Shown here one piece after another: positions 51,959 to 61,483 of a DNA stretch of 64,000 bases. Numbering within the stretch: position 1 is the first letter of the stretch; each line of letters opens with the position of its first letter. The notes beneath the pieces were generated by a model. That model saw only the letters and a program-made list of their open reading frames with translations. It had not been told where the DNA came from and did not search any database. Made by a program: the position numbers and the translations under genes. Source of the stretch: Streptococcus cuniculi (lineage in GTDB: Bacteria > Bacillota > Bacilli > Lactobacillales > Streptococcaceae). The stretch is from assembly GCF_004570575.1 (NCBI RefSeq), contig NZ_SPPD01000006.1:57181-121180 (forward strand). Reading direction: 5' to 3'.

Positions 51959-54589
51959 GTGGAAAACATTGTTGTTCATATTATTTCCCATAGTCACTGG
52001 GACCGCGAATGGTACCAGTCCTTTGAGGGGCATCGAATGCAGCTGGTTGAGCTGTTTGATGATTTGTTTGACCTATTTGAACATGACCCAGAATTTAAGA
52101 GCTTCCATCTGGATGGTCAGACCATTGTGCTCGATGATTATTTGGCCATTCGTCCAGAAAATCGAGCGAAGGTACAGACTTATATTGACCAAGGCAAGTT
52201 AAAGATTGGGCCTTTCTATATCCTGCAAGATGATTACCTCATCAGTAGCGAGTCCAATGTTCGCAATAGTCTCATCGGTCATCAAGAATGTCAAAAATGG
52301 GGCAAATCAACTGCGATTGGTTATTTTCCAGATACCTTTGGTAATATGGGGCAAGCGCCCCAATTGCTCAAGCAAACAGGGCTAGATGTGGCAGCCTTTG
52401 GCCGTGGCGTGAAGCCGATTGGCTTTGACAATCAGGTGCTAGCAGACCAGCAATTCATCTCTCAATTTTCTGAAATGGTGTGGCAAGGGGCAGATGGCAG
52501 TGAGGTCTTAGGCATCCTTTTTGCGAACTGGTACAGCAATGGAAATGAGATTCCAGTTGATAAGGAGAAAGCAAAGGTCTTTTGGGAACAAAAATTAGCA
52601 GATGTAGAGCGCTATGCAGCGACCAATCAATGGCTCATGATGAACGGCTGTGATCATCAGCCTGTGCAAAAAAACCTAAGTGAGGCTATTCGAGTCGCCA
52701 ATGAATTGTTCCCAGAAATCACCTTTGTTCACAGCAATTTTGATGATTACGTGGCCGCCGTCAAGGAACATCTTCCTGCCAACCTGTCGCAGGTGACAGG
52801 TGAGCTGACCAGTCAGGAGACGGATGGCTGGTATACCTTGGCCAATACAGCTTCTGCACGGATTTACCTGAAGCAGGCCTATGTGGAGACCAGCAATCTC
52901 TTAGAGCAGGTGGTGGAGCCTCTGCTCGTCTTGACCAAGGGCGACCACTACCAAGACCAATTGACCTACGCTTGGAAAACCTTGCTGCAAAATGCTCCGC
53001 ATGATAGCATCTGCGGCTGTAGTGTAGATGAGGTTCACCGCGAAATGGAAGTGCGGTTTGAAAAAGCCAAGTCGGTGGCAGCATTTGTCAAGACCAATGC
53101 CCTGAGCGCTTGGAAAGACCAACTAGATACCGAACAAGCAAGTGGGGAATACCTCTTTACCGTGGTGAATACTGGCTTGCATCGTAAACGAGATCAGGCG
53201 AGTGTTGTGTTAGAAGTTGCCACATGTGATTTCAAAGAAGCAGCTCCAACGACGGCTTTTCAGCGGATGTCAGACTTGGTGCTCCCCACCTTCTGTGTGC
53301 AGGATTTGGCTGGACAGCCTATTCCTGCCATCATTGAAGATTTAGGGGCGCATTTCAACTACCAGTTACCAAAAGATGCCTTTCGTAAAGCCTATATCGC
53401 GCGTCAAATCAAAGTGACCATACCTGTTGACCTAGAGGCTGTTTCTTGGCAGACCTTCCAGTTGGTTGAAGGCGAGCAAGCTCACGAAACAGGGCTCTAT
53501 CAAGATGGACAGATTGAGACAGAGTATCTCAAACTGTGTGTGGAAGAGTCTAGCTTGACGCTCTATGATAAGCGGACAGGACAGGTCTATGAAGATTTCA
53601 TCCAGTTTGAAGACCGCGGTGATATTGGCAATGAATACCTCTATTTCCAACCGCTCAACACTCAGCCAATCTATGCCGAATTGGTTCATGTAGCAGTAAT
53701 GGAAAATACTAGCCAGACTGCTCGCTTACGTTTGACCCATGCCTTGACGGTTCCAGTGAGTGCAGATGAGCAGTTAGAACGGGAACAAGAGGGATTGGTC
53801 GAATACATGAAACGGACCGCTGGTCGTTCGCAGGAAATGACAAGGATAGAGCTTACAACAGATGTATGTGTCCTTGCCTTCGACCCTCAGATTCGCTTTA
53901 AAACACGCTTTACCAATACTGCAAAAGACCACCGTATTCGCGTGCTCTTCCAGACGCATCATGCGGGTCAAAGCCATGAGGCGGAGAGTATTTTTGAAGT
54001 GGTGGAGCGCTTCAATCAGCCGTCAGCAACTTGGGAAAATCCAGAAAATACCCAACGCCAACAAGCCTTTGTCAGTCTGACAGACGATGAAAAAGGAATG
54101 ACGGTTGCAAATAAAGGACTCTATGAGTATGAAGTGTTAGACGACAAGACCCTTGCCTTGACTATTTTACGATCGGTAGGGGAATTGGGCGATTGGGGCT
54201 ATTTCCCAACACCAGATGCTCAATGTCTAAGAACGTTTGAAGTAGAATATGCGCTGGAATGCCACCGTCCAGAAGAGCGCTTTGCGGCGTTCAGACGAGC
54301 TAAAGCCTTCCAGACACCTTTGACCACTCTTCAAGTTCCTGTCCAAACAGGAATAGTTCCAGCGACTGGTCGTGCTTTGGAGCATAAAGCCTTGCAGGAA
54401 GAACGGATTTGCCCGACTGCCTTGAAACAGCAAACAGCTAGTCAGCAGGCCCTTCTACGCTATTATAATATGAGCCAAGAGCCTGTCTCATTGGGACACG
54501 AAGCTCAGTATCTGAATCTCTTGGAAGAGCCTTGTCAGGTAGAAACAGACTTTGTGAACCCACAAGAAATTCGCACGGAATTGCTATAG
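51959..54589 (+). CDS. GH38 alpha-mannosidase
   Basis: An 876-residue zinc-dependent mannosidase with broad alpha-1,3 linkage use in streptococci. It starts with GTG 51959 (8 nt after GGAGG) reading ENIVVHIISHSHWDREWYQS; HSHWDREW is the zinc-binding motif. The nucleophile region is GYFPDTFGNMGQAPQLLKQT, and the third ligand is in NAPHDSICGCSVDEVHREME. Large beta-domains follow. Intracellular. Co-transcribed with GH125. The next gene in relatives is a ROK kinase, here only a fragment. Confidence 0.93.
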   Translation: MENIVVHIISHSHWDREWYQSFEGHRMQLVELFDDLFDLFEHDPEFKSFHLDGQTIVLDDYLAIRPENRAKVQTYIDQGKLKIGPFYILQDDYLISSESNVRNSLIGHQECQKWGKSTAIGYFPDTFGNMGQAPQLLKQTGLDVAAFGRGVKPIGFDNQVLADQQFISQFSEMVWQGADGSEVLGILFANWYSNGNEIPVDKEKAKVFWEQKLADVERYAATNQWLMMNGCDHQPVQKNLSEAIRVANELFPEITFVHSNFDDYVAAVKEHLPANLSQVTGELTSQETDGWYTLANTASARIYLKQAYVETSNLLEQVVEPLLVLTKGDHYQDQLTYAWKTLLQNAPHDSICGCSVDEVHREMEVRFEKAKSVAAFVKTNALSAWKDQLDTEQASGEYLFTVVNTGLHRKRDQASVVLEVATCDFKEAAPTTAFQRMSDLVLPTFCVQDLAGQPIPAIIEDLGAHFNYQLPKDAFRKAYIARQIKVTIPVDLEAVSWQTFQLVEGEQAHETGLYQDGQIETEYLKLCVEESSLTLYDKRTGQVYEDFIQFEDRGDIGNEYLYFQPLNTQPIYAELVHVAVMENTSQTARLRLTHALTVPVSADEQLEREQEGLVEYMKRTAGRSQEMTRIELTTDVCVLAFDPQIRFKTRFTNTAKDHRIRVLFQTHHAGQSHEAESIFEVVERFNQPSATWENPENTQRQQAFVSLTDDEKGMTVANKGLYEYEVLDDKTLALTILRSVGELGDWGYFPTPDAQCLRTFEVEYALECHRPEERFAAFRRAKAFQTPLTTLQVPVQTGIVPATGRALEHKALQEERICPTALKQQTASQQALLRYYNMSQEPVSLGHEAQYLNLLEEPCQVETDFVNPQEIRTELL

Positions 54590-54633
54590 TCAAATGAATG
54601 AACTTTCAGACAAGGAACGGAAGACGTGGGCAG

Positions 54634-54691
54634 TATAGTGAATTAATACTCTTTGAAAATCAACTTCAAACGTCGTCAGCACAGCCTTGTT
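54634..54691. repeat. BOX-A-like sequence
   Basis: AATACTCTTTGAAAATCAAC then TTCAAACGTCGTCAGCACAG, the typical start of streptococcal BOX-A (ATACTCTTCGAAAATC...AACCACGTCAGC). It is preceded by TATAGTGAATT, as at the left end of RUP-like copy 1. It marks the breakpoint of the ROK remnant. Confidence 0.65.
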
Positions 54692-54889
54692 CCAGATGTG
54701 ATTAGCATTGGTGGTAGTATCAGTCAAAATGGAGAATGTATCGCTGGAGTACAGAAAAAAGGTTGAAGAAATCGTCAATCAGTATCCTGACTATGGCCTT
54801 GTGCCAAAGATTGTCGCTTGCCATTATCAGGAAGATGCAATGTATATGAAGGCTTGGTGAATTGGCTTCAGGAGGAACAACAATGGTAG
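54692..54889 (+). pseudogene. C-terminal remnant of a ROK-family sugar kinase gene
   Basis: Reads PDVISIGGSISQNGECIAGV, then a shift to VEEIVNQYPDYGLVPKIVAC with [11 protein letters not shown], then another shift to [12 protein letters not shown] and a stop. These are the last segments of ROK glucokinase-like proteins (ISIGGSIS plus the terminal GALVNWL). The first three-quarters of the gene is gone, replaced by the BOX-like sequence. In pneumococcus a ROK gene sits exactly here between GH38 and GH20. Its stop overlaps the GH20 start. Confidence 0.75.
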
Positions 54890-56760
54890 TTATAACAGGG
54901 TTATCAGACCAGCAACAGCAGGCAGTTGAGCAAATACAAAAACGGTTGAATTTAAGGAATTGTCAGATCGAAATCTCGCATTGTAGAGAGCATTCTATCG
55001 TCCTTGAAGGCGAAAAAGGCCAGTATCGTCTCGGTTATGACCAGCCTTTTCGGCTCTACCGAGGGCTCAGTCTCTTAACAGCAGCCTTGGAAGAGGGAGA
55101 TGAAGTTTCTCTTACAGAAGATGCAGCCTATGAGCGCTTGGCTTATATGGCTGATTGCTCGCGCAATGCGGTGCTAACAGTTGATGCCTGTAAGGAGATG
55201 ATTGAACTCTTAGCCTTAATGGGGTATTCCACCTTTGAACTTTACATGGAAGATACCTATGAAATTGAGGGGCAACCCTACTTTGGCTACTTCAGAGGAC
55301 GGTATACGGTTGAGGAATTAAAAGAGATTGAAGCTTATGCCAATCTCTTTGATATGGAATTTGTCCCTTGTATCCAAACTCTTGCCCATTTGAGTGCTTT
55401 TGTCAAATGGCAGGTCAAAGAAGTTCAGGAACTACGGGATGTAGATGATATTTTGCTAGCTGGTGAAGATAAGGTTTACCAACTGATTGAGCAGATGTTC
55501 ACGAGCTTGTCTGCTCTCAAAACACGTAGAATAAATATCGGCATGGATGAAGCCTATCTAGTCGGGCTTGGTCACTATTATGATAAACATGGTGCACGAG
55601 AGCGCAGTCTTATCATGTGCGAGCATTTGGATTGGGTTTTGAGCATAGCGGAGAAATACGGTTTTACCTGCCAAATGTGGAGTGACATGTTTTTCAAATT
55701 GATGTCTGCAACAGCCAATTATGAGGGTGAATTACAGATTCAACCTGAAACGCAGACCTACCTCGAACGCTTAAAAGATCGTGTAACCTTGGTTTACTGG
55801 GATTATTACCAAGATGCCAGCGGGAAATACGAGCGTAATTTTGAACGACATTTAAGTATCAGCTCTGACCTTGCCTTTGCAGGTGGAGCCTGGAAATGGA
55901 TTGGTTTTACACCGCATAATCATTTCAGTCAGTTGATTGCCAAGGAAGCACATCAGGCCTGTCAGCGGTATCAGGTCAAGGAAGTGATTGTGACTGGATG
56001 GGGAGATAATGGGGGCGAAACCGCCCAATTTTCCATCCTTCCTGCCTTGCAAATCTGGGCAGAGTTAGCCTATCGGAATGATTTGGAGAAGGTTTCCAAT
56101 CATTTTGTGGTGAATACGGGCGTGACCTTTGAAGACTTCATGCAGATTGATCTGGCAAATTTGTTACCGCATATCCCTGAGCATCTCAGTGGAATCAATC
56201 CAAACCGATATGTTTTCTACCAAGATATTCTCTGTCCCTTATTGGATCAGCATATTTTGGCAGAGGATGCGGAACACTTTCTCCAGTCGGCCAGTCAGCT
56301 AGCAACGATCGCAAAGACAGCAGGAAATTTTGCTTATCTCTTTGAAACCCAAGCGTTGCTCAACCGCATACTCGCTGTCAAGACTTGTCTGCCAAAGGAC
56401 ATCAGAAAGGCCTATGAAAAAGGAGATACGGCCAGTTTGCTCGCCTATGCTGAAAAAGATTTGGTTCAGCTCGAAGCAGCCTTGGTCGAATTTATCGACT
56501 GTTTCAGTCACCAATGGTTGCGGGAGAACAAGGTCTTTGGTCTTGATACGGTGGATATTCGCATGGGTGGCTTGCTCCAGCGCATCCGCCGTGCCAAGGA
56601 ACGCTTGACCCTCTATGCCAAGGGTGAACTCGCTAGCCTACCGGAATTAGAAGAAGCGCTGTTGCCATTTACGGACCTCTATGAGGGCAAAAGTCCAATC
56701 GCTACCGCCGCCAATCAATGGCACCTCATCGCCACCGCGTCAACCATTTATACGACCTAA
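54883..56760 (+). CDS. GH20 beta-N-acetylhexosaminidase (GH20C-like)
   Basis: A 625-residue intracellular hexosaminidase from ATG 54883 (AGGAGG 8 nt upstream). The TIM barrel starts [20 protein letters not shown], then [20 protein letters not shown]. The catalytic Asp-Glu pair is in [20 protein letters not shown], and a tryptophan-rich wall [20 protein letters not shown] follows. Resembles pneumococcal SpGH20C, which has relaxed GlcNAc/GalNAc specificity and is encoded in the same place. It removes terminal HexNAc from imported glycan pieces. Confidence 0.88.
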   Translation: MVVITGLSDQQQQAVEQIQKRLNLRNCQIEISHCREHSIVLEGEKGQYRLGYDQPFRLYRGLSLLTAALEEGDEVSLTEDAAYERLAYMADCSRNAVLTVDACKEMIELLALMGYSTFELYMEDTYEIEGQPYFGYFRGRYTVEELKEIEAYANLFDMEFVPCIQTLAHLSAFVKWQVKEVQELRDVDDILLAGEDKVYQLIEQMFTSLSALKTRRINIGMDEAYLVGLGHYYDKHGARERSLIMCEHLDWVLSIAEKYGFTCQMWSDMFFKLMSATANYEGELQIQPETQTYLERLKDRVTLVYWDYYQDASGKYERNFERHLSISSDLAFAGGAWKWIGFTPHNHFSQLIAKEAHQACQRYQVKEVIVTGWGDNGGETAQFSILPALQIWAELAYRNDLEKVSNHFVVNTGVTFEDFMQIDLANLLPHIPEHLSGINPNRYVFYQDILCPLLDQHILAEDAEHFLQSASQLATIAKTAGNFAYLFETQALLNRILAVKTCLPKDIRKAYEKGDTASLLAYAEKDLVQLEAALVEFIDCFSHQWLRENKVFGLDTVDIRMGGLLQRIRRAKERLTLYAKGELASLPELEEALLPFTDLYEGKSPIATAANQWHLIATASTIYTT

Positions 56761-56785
56761 AAAAGAGACCTGCGGGTCTCTTTTT
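56761..56785. terminator. Terminator after GH20 gene
   Basis: AAAAGAGACC / GGTCTCTTTT around TGCG, with a T tail; usable from both sides. Confidence 0.85.
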
Positions 56786-56794
56786 GTCTATAGC

Positions 56795-58406
56795 TCACTG
56801 GAAGTCAGTTGGAAAAATGAACTTCTTGGTGAAGTAATGATCTAGTTCTGGATGTGATGTGTGGGAAATCATAATAATAGTTAGCTCGGGTTGTTGAAGT
56901 AGTTCACGCTCAATAGCGATTGCTGTCTCTTTGTCAACTGCCGATGTGCCTTCGTCAATTAAGATGATTTTTTGCCCACGCAGTAAGCCACGAGCGAGTG
57001 CGATTCGTTGCCGTTTCCCACCTGATAAGGATCGTCCACGATCGCCAACTTCGCGATTGAGGAAGGTTTCAAATACTTCAAAATGGGCCAATCCTGCTTG
57101 AAGGCAGGCAGCTTTGAGCTGCTTTTCTGAGAAGTTCTGGCCTAGACAGAGATTTTCACGAATGGTTGTTGAGAGCAAATAGGCTTCTTGGGGGAGGAAA
57201 AGGATATGCTGAGCGAGATAGTGGGGCGGCAGGTTTCGTATTTCTTGTCCGTGGAAGGTTATACTTCCAGTATAGTCTCGGAGGAAGCCCATTAGAATCT
57301 TTAACAAGGTAGATTTGCCACTGCCACTTTCACCAGTAATGAGGTATTTACCTTTTCTTTCCAAGTGTAGTTGTATCTCTTGGAAGATAGGATGTTGACC
57401 GTAGGTATAGCTTAAGTGACTGGCTGATAAGATAGGGACATTTGCGTTTGTACTTGTCACGGTATATGTGCTAGAAGTGGAAGGGTGCTTGGGAATTGTT
57501 GCTTGAAATTTTTGGAAAATTGGTTGACAGCCCTGAACGAAGGCTAATTGGCTACTCAATTCACCAAGAGTTGTAAAGATAATACCTGTTAGAGCTCCGG
57601 TTGCTTCAATGGTACCGATTGAGACAAAGCCCTCAATAGCGAGGTAGCCTGTAAAAACAGTCAGGGTAATTTGAAAGAAAATATTTCCTGTAAAACCAAG
57701 TGCACCAACGGCTGCTTCAATGCGGGTCTGTTTGAGAATGACTTGCTTGAGGAGGAGGGAAGAGTGGACAATACGCTTAGGAATTTCTTTTAGTAATGAA
57801 AGGGAGTAAAAGACATCAAATCCATTTAAAATAGTCTCGCTTTCCTTTAGAAATTGCTCCTGTTGTCGGCTGGTTTTTAAACTCACTTCCTGCATCTTCC
57901 TACCAAATAATTTGGGAATCGCGAGCATACAGACTACTGAAATAAAGGTCACAAGCACCAGAGACCAATGGTAGCGAAACAGCATGAACACTGCAAGAAC
58001 AGTTCCGGAGACTCCTTTAATAATCAGAAAGAGTTGTTCAAAACCTTGTTTATTGATACTTTGAATATCATTGTTGAGCTAGGAAAGATACGTATTGACA
58101 GAATGTTGATGATAGGTTTGGTAGTCTGTCTCAGCTATCTGCTGACTGATTTCTCTAAATAGTATCTAGTTCTTGGATGAGTCTCATCTGAAAGAGCTTA
58201 GTCCCCCAGTCAAACAAGATAAGCCCACACCAGACCAACATTAAGTAGATTTCTTGAAAGAGAAATGCCCTCCAACGCAAGGCAATCAGTTGATTCAAGG
58301 CTTCGGCGTTGATGGTCGCTGCATAGACATGACAGAGTTGTCCGGCGATAATCAGCAGGCTGACACCGATGAGTTTTGATTTTCGCTGTCTAAGAATTGC
58401 AAACAT
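56795..58406 (-). pseudogene. Broken ABC exporter (permease-ATPase fusion)
   Basis: The N-terminal part from ATG 58406 (AGGAGG upstream; MFAILRQRKSKLIGVSLLII) runs to DTI and stops at a TAG near 58160. A shifted frame continues REISQQIAETDYQTYHQHSV, meets a TAG at 58081-58079, then reads LNNDIQSINKQGFEQLFLII into a long intact C-terminal part. That part retains Walker A TGESGSGKSTLLKILMG, signature LSGGKRQRIALARGLL and Walker B IILIDEGTSAVD. One frameshift plus one nonsense codon inactivate what was a peptide/lipid-type ABC exporter of about 535 residues. Confidence 0.8.
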
Positions 58407-58559
58407 ATTATACCTCCTATTGCTTTGATTATACCAATTTCTACTGCATAAGCTAGTCACAAACTATAGAAAAATACCTCATATTCTTAGGTGTTACAAG
58501 GACCTCTATTTCATTTTGATAGGATTTTAGAAATTTGTAGACTTTTTTATAAATAGTAG

Positions 58560-58608
58560 TTGATACTATTGTGGAAAAGGAAGTACACTAATAATGTAAA
58601 CGGTAACA
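58560..58608 (+). promoter_or_regulatory. Promoter and cre site before the permease remnant
   Basis: TTGATA (58560-58565), 18-bp spacer, TACACT (58584-58589). CcpA cre TGTAAACGGTAACA at 58595-58608, then AAAGGAGG. A CcpA-controlled sugar-uptake promoter that now drives only debris. Confidence 0.7.
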
Positions 58609-58619
58609 AAGGAGGGTGG

Positions 58620-58890
58620 ATGAAAAAAATTAGGAAGAGTGCTGAAAGAAAACGGGATATTTCTATTGATGGTGTTGCCGGGAGTTGTTTGGTTAATACT
58701 GTTTTTCTATATACCAGTTGCTGGAAATATTGTTGCTGTTAAAAATTACCGGTTAAGTTGCGAAGGACTTATTCACAGCTTACAGACAAGTGAATGGATT
58801 GGACTGGATAATTTTAAATTCTTATTTCCTTCAAATGACGCTTACATTATTACGCGAAATACCATTCTTTATAATGGAGGATTCATTTGA
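58620..58890 (+). pseudogene. Truncated, frameshifted sugar-ABC permease gene (LplB/NgtP-like)
   Basis: ATG 58620 opens MKKIRK, then a frame change gives VLKENGIFLLMVLPGVVWLI, LFFYIPVAGNIVAVKNYRLS and EWIGLDNFKFLF, the N-terminal membrane helix and periplasmic loop of carbohydrate ABC permeases of the LplB class. It ends after about 85 codons (YIITRNTILYNGGFI), where the next remnant starts; a full permease is about 300 residues. In relatives such permeases import N-glycan fragments and neighbour mannosidase genes. Confidence 0.75.
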
Positions 58891-59200
58891 ATGACAATGT
58901 GGTCAATGTCCTTGAGTTAATTAGTACTCATTATCGACAAGACATTTCTCTTAAACATATCAGTGCCCAACTCTTCATCAATCCGGTTTATCTCGGTCAG
59001 TTGATTAAGAAAGAGACCCATTCAACGTTTGCAGAACTCCTGAACAAACAACGGATTAAGGCTGCCAGCCCCTACTTGCAACCAATAATAGCATTGAAGA
59101 CATTAGCTATGCTGTGGGTTATAGCAATGTAGGATATTTCTACAAAGTAGTTCGCAAATGATGTGGCAAATTCCCCAAGGCGTATCGTCAACAGATGTAA
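58887..59200 (+). pseudogene. C-terminal remnant of an AraC-type response regulator (YesN-like)
   Basis: Reads NDNVVNVLELISTHYRQDIS, LKHISAQLFINPVYLGQLIK, KETHSTFAELLNKQRIKAA, then a shifted frame LATNNSIEDISYAVGYSNVG and YFYKVVRK, a TGA, and CGKFPKAYRQQM before a final TAA. This is the double helix-turn-helix tail of YesN-family regulators that pair with YesM sensor kinases. The receiver domain is absent. Joined directly to the permease remnant by a deletion. Confidence 0.78.
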
Positions 59201-59223
59201 AGACAATTTTATCTATCTCCTTT

Positions 59224-59253
59224 AACATCCTAGTCCTATGGCTGGGATGTTTG
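59224..59253 (+). terminator. Terminator-like hairpin after the remnants
   Basis: AACATCC / GGATGTT with an inner AG/CT, then TTGTGT. Confidence 0.5.
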
Positions 59254-59344
59254 TGTATGTCAGCTATAGTATAGCTTTTATAGTTGATAAATAGTCTAAT
59301 ATGATATTTATAGCACCAATCCTATTTTTTTGCATTTTTATAGT

Positions 59345-59426
59345 AGTCTATTGGAAAATAGTGTATAATGCATAGTAGATAGGCGTATACACAAGAGATA
59401 GTAGCTCAATGCATGGAGGCTAAAGT
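59345..59426 (+). promoter_or_regulatory. Module promoter/leader, copy 1
   Basis: Contains GTGTATAATG and, 20 bp on, GTATACACAAGAGATAGTAG, then CAATGCATGGAGGCTAAAGT before the ATG. Almost the same sequence precedes the third module copy (61985-62060). TATAAT is perfect; no clear -35. Confidence 0.6.
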
Positions 59427-59825
59427 ATGAAAAAGAAAGCACTTATTTTACTGTTCATTTTAGGAGGAATCATTATGGCATTCAGTATCAATGGTCAAAT
59501 GCAAAAAGCAGCGGAAGAAAAACGGAATCGGGAATACGAAGTTAGTTTGGTTAAGGCGTTGAAGAATAGTTATCGGGATATTGAGGAGATAGAGCTAAGT
59601 AGCCCAGATTACTCAGTTCCCCCAGGAGATTGGAGTTGCTTTGTCAAATTATCTTTTTCAGATGGAGAGGTAGTTGAATATAGAATGGGGCATAGTTTGT
59701 ATTTAAAAATAAATAAGTCAGGAGTTGTGACTACAGCAGAGTCAGAAATATTATCTGAACATGAAGGAAGTACCCAGAGTAAAGTAAAAGTGTTGTTTTC
59801 TGATGGGAGGGAGAGTGTTGAGTAA
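59427..59825 (+). CDS. Membrane-anchored small protein, module copy 1 (candidate immunity)
   Basis: A 132-residue protein: a single N-terminal membrane helix (KKKALILLFILGGIIMAFSI), a charged helical stem (QKAAEEKRNREYEVSLVKAL) conserved with the two paralogues at 61484 and 62061, then a predicted-beta region that differs between them (SSPDYSVPPGDWSCFVKLSF here). Orientation suggests the C-terminal part is outside. No lipobox. Its TAA overlaps the ATG of the next gene (TAATG). Function not recognised; a slight resemblance to short streptococcal DUF1310-like proteins. Immunity role is inferred from pairing and diversification. Confidence 0.65.
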   Translation: MKKKALILLFILGGIIMAFSINGQMQKAAEEKRNREYEVSLVKALKNSYRDIEEIELSSPDYSVPPGDWSCFVKLSFSDGEVVEYRMGHSLYLKINKSGVVTTAESEILSEHEGSTQSKVKVLFSDGRESVE

Positions 59826-61111
59826 TGTCATTTCAGTATACAGATGAGCAGTTAAATTTTTTGAATAGAGGATATAATGTATACAGCGTCAATCAAGATT
59901 TTGTTGATCGAAAAATAAAAGAAGGGGAAAAGTATCAATATATCGTTGATAAACCAGATGATAAATTACTACCTAATGAAGAAAATAAGATTAAAACTCC
60001 AGACGGACAACAATTCAAAGTCGTTAAGACTTGCTCCGACCCTAGGACTGGTTTTGACGGTATGGCAGTCGCGCCTATTGTGGACGGGGAGCCTGATTAT
60101 AGTAGTGTGGCGGTTGTTGCAGCAGCTACTGATATTATGACAATTGATGCAGTAACTGCTGTATTTGGCGATATAGATCTCAATAGAAATAATGGGTATT
60201 ACCTATCCCCACAGTATCAAGTGGCGGATGCCTTCGTCCAAGAGGTGCTAGACGATGAACGCGTCAAACAAGTGACACAATTATCGGGCTACTCCCAGTC
60301 TGCCTATGTGCTAAAAGTAGGGGCCAAGTACGGTATTCCAACCACCACTTTTAATGCATGGTTTCATTATGGGTCCTTAAGCAAGGAGGAGAAAGAATTT
60401 ATAAAAAGTCATCCTGGTCTATTTATTGACTATCGAAAAACAGATGATAATGTTGTGGCACTCGGTCCAGGTAATGATCCGACTTGGAGTGGGTATGATG
60501 AAAGTTTAGGTACCATTTATTGGACGGCTGGAACGAGCCATGACATAACAGATTGGGTATTTGATGAAAAGACAGGACGGGTCGTAGATGCCAAGACAGG
60601 CAAAACGATTATGAGTGGTCCTGCCACTGTTTTTGCTCAGAGTGCCCGCCAAATGGAACAGTTCAACTCCTTAAAATCCAAATGGTAGAAAACAGGCGGA
60701 GGCTTGAGTTCAGAAGAAACCATCTTTCTGGATGCAGGTCAAGGTGCTATTTTAGGCTCTTCTATGGTAGAGGCAGCGAAGGCTGGGCTAGATGACATGA
60801 CAAGTCTGAAGAAGCAGGCAGATAGTGAAGCGGAAGCTTTATGGTCTAGGGTTGATTTTTCCATGTACTCCCACCTATCTCCATGGGAAGTGCAAGATAT
60901 TTTTGCTTCTCATGGTGTTACGTATGAAACTATTGTCAGCGATTTCCATGAGTATACACAGACGAAAGTTGAGGCAATGGAGAACTTGTCGACGACTTTT
61001 GACACCTTGAAGACAAAGCTTGATAGCGCTATTGAAGAAAAGCTAGCACTAGACAATCAACTAGCAGGAGAATTTAAGACATGGTATACGGGGCTTTCGA
61101 AGAAGTGTTGA
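59825..61111 (+). pseudogene. Lipase-like/helical two-domain protein, copy 1, with nonsense codon
   Basis: Homologue of the intact 62459-63733 gene. Open for 287 residues (MSFQYTDEQLNFLNRGYNVY to NSLKSKW), then TAG at 60686-60688 where the intact copy has CAG (Gln288). Beyond it the frame reads on as KTGGGLSSEETIFLDAGQGA to TWYTGLSKKC and stops at 61111. The first 60 residues differ from the intact copy, the middle is nearly identical (GQQFKVVKTCSDPRTGFDGM, SGYSQSAYVLKVGAKYGIPT). A truncated lipase-like half could still be made. Confidence 0.75.
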
Positions 61112-61248
61112 GTATTATTCATCAAAAAGAGTGTGAACTCAGCGAAAAAGAAGAGGATTACTACCGTCATAAAAGGCGGCTTGAAGAGAGAATGCTGGAC
61201 TTAGATGACCGTCGTCGTCGCCTATCTGCTATCTTAGAGCAAGAATAA
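61081..61248 (+). pseudogene. Truncated coiled-coil partner gene, copy 1
   Basis: ATG 61081 reads MVYGAFEEVLSIIHQKECEL, SEKEEDYYRHKRRLEERMLD, LDDRRRRLSAILEQE and stops at 55 residues. The copy at 63715 is the same to this point but continues. The sequence after the stop is unrelated, so the gene was cut by recombination. Overlaps the large gene by 31 bp. Confidence 0.65.
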
Positions 61249-61301
61249 AATATACCATGATTTATTACCATTCTAGAGTGTTTTTTCCACAAAAAATATT
61301 G

Positions 61302-61482
61302 TATAATAGTTGTAAAGAATCGGATGACAGTCAATATAAGAGAGTCCCGACTTCTCTTTTATATAGAAGCTCCACTTAACAGTGTAGTAGAGTTCAACAA
61401 GTGAAGGTAAGTTATCTAAAGGAGAGCTATGATTTATGTGAAGCAATGCGCACTTCAACACTTTCACTTTATGGAGGCATAG
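61302..61482 (+). promoter_or_regulatory. Promoter region and 17-codon leader ORF before copy 2
   Basis: TATAAT at 61302-61307. A short reading frame 61429-61482 (MIYVKQCALQHFHFMEA, stop TAG) has a strong AAAGGAGAG 3 nt before its ATG and ends 1 nt before the ATG of the 132-residue gene at 61484. Its last codons hold that gene's ribosome site (GGAGG). Looks like a leader peptide for translational coupling; expression unproven. This leader differs from those of copies 1 and 3. Confidence 0.45.
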
Positions 61483-61483
61483 C

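Noticed and set aside
60686..60688. Deliberate TAG read-through in the copy 1 effector
   Set aside because: Nothing near the codon suggests suppression, and the tandem copy has CAG, so a simple mutation is the better explanation.
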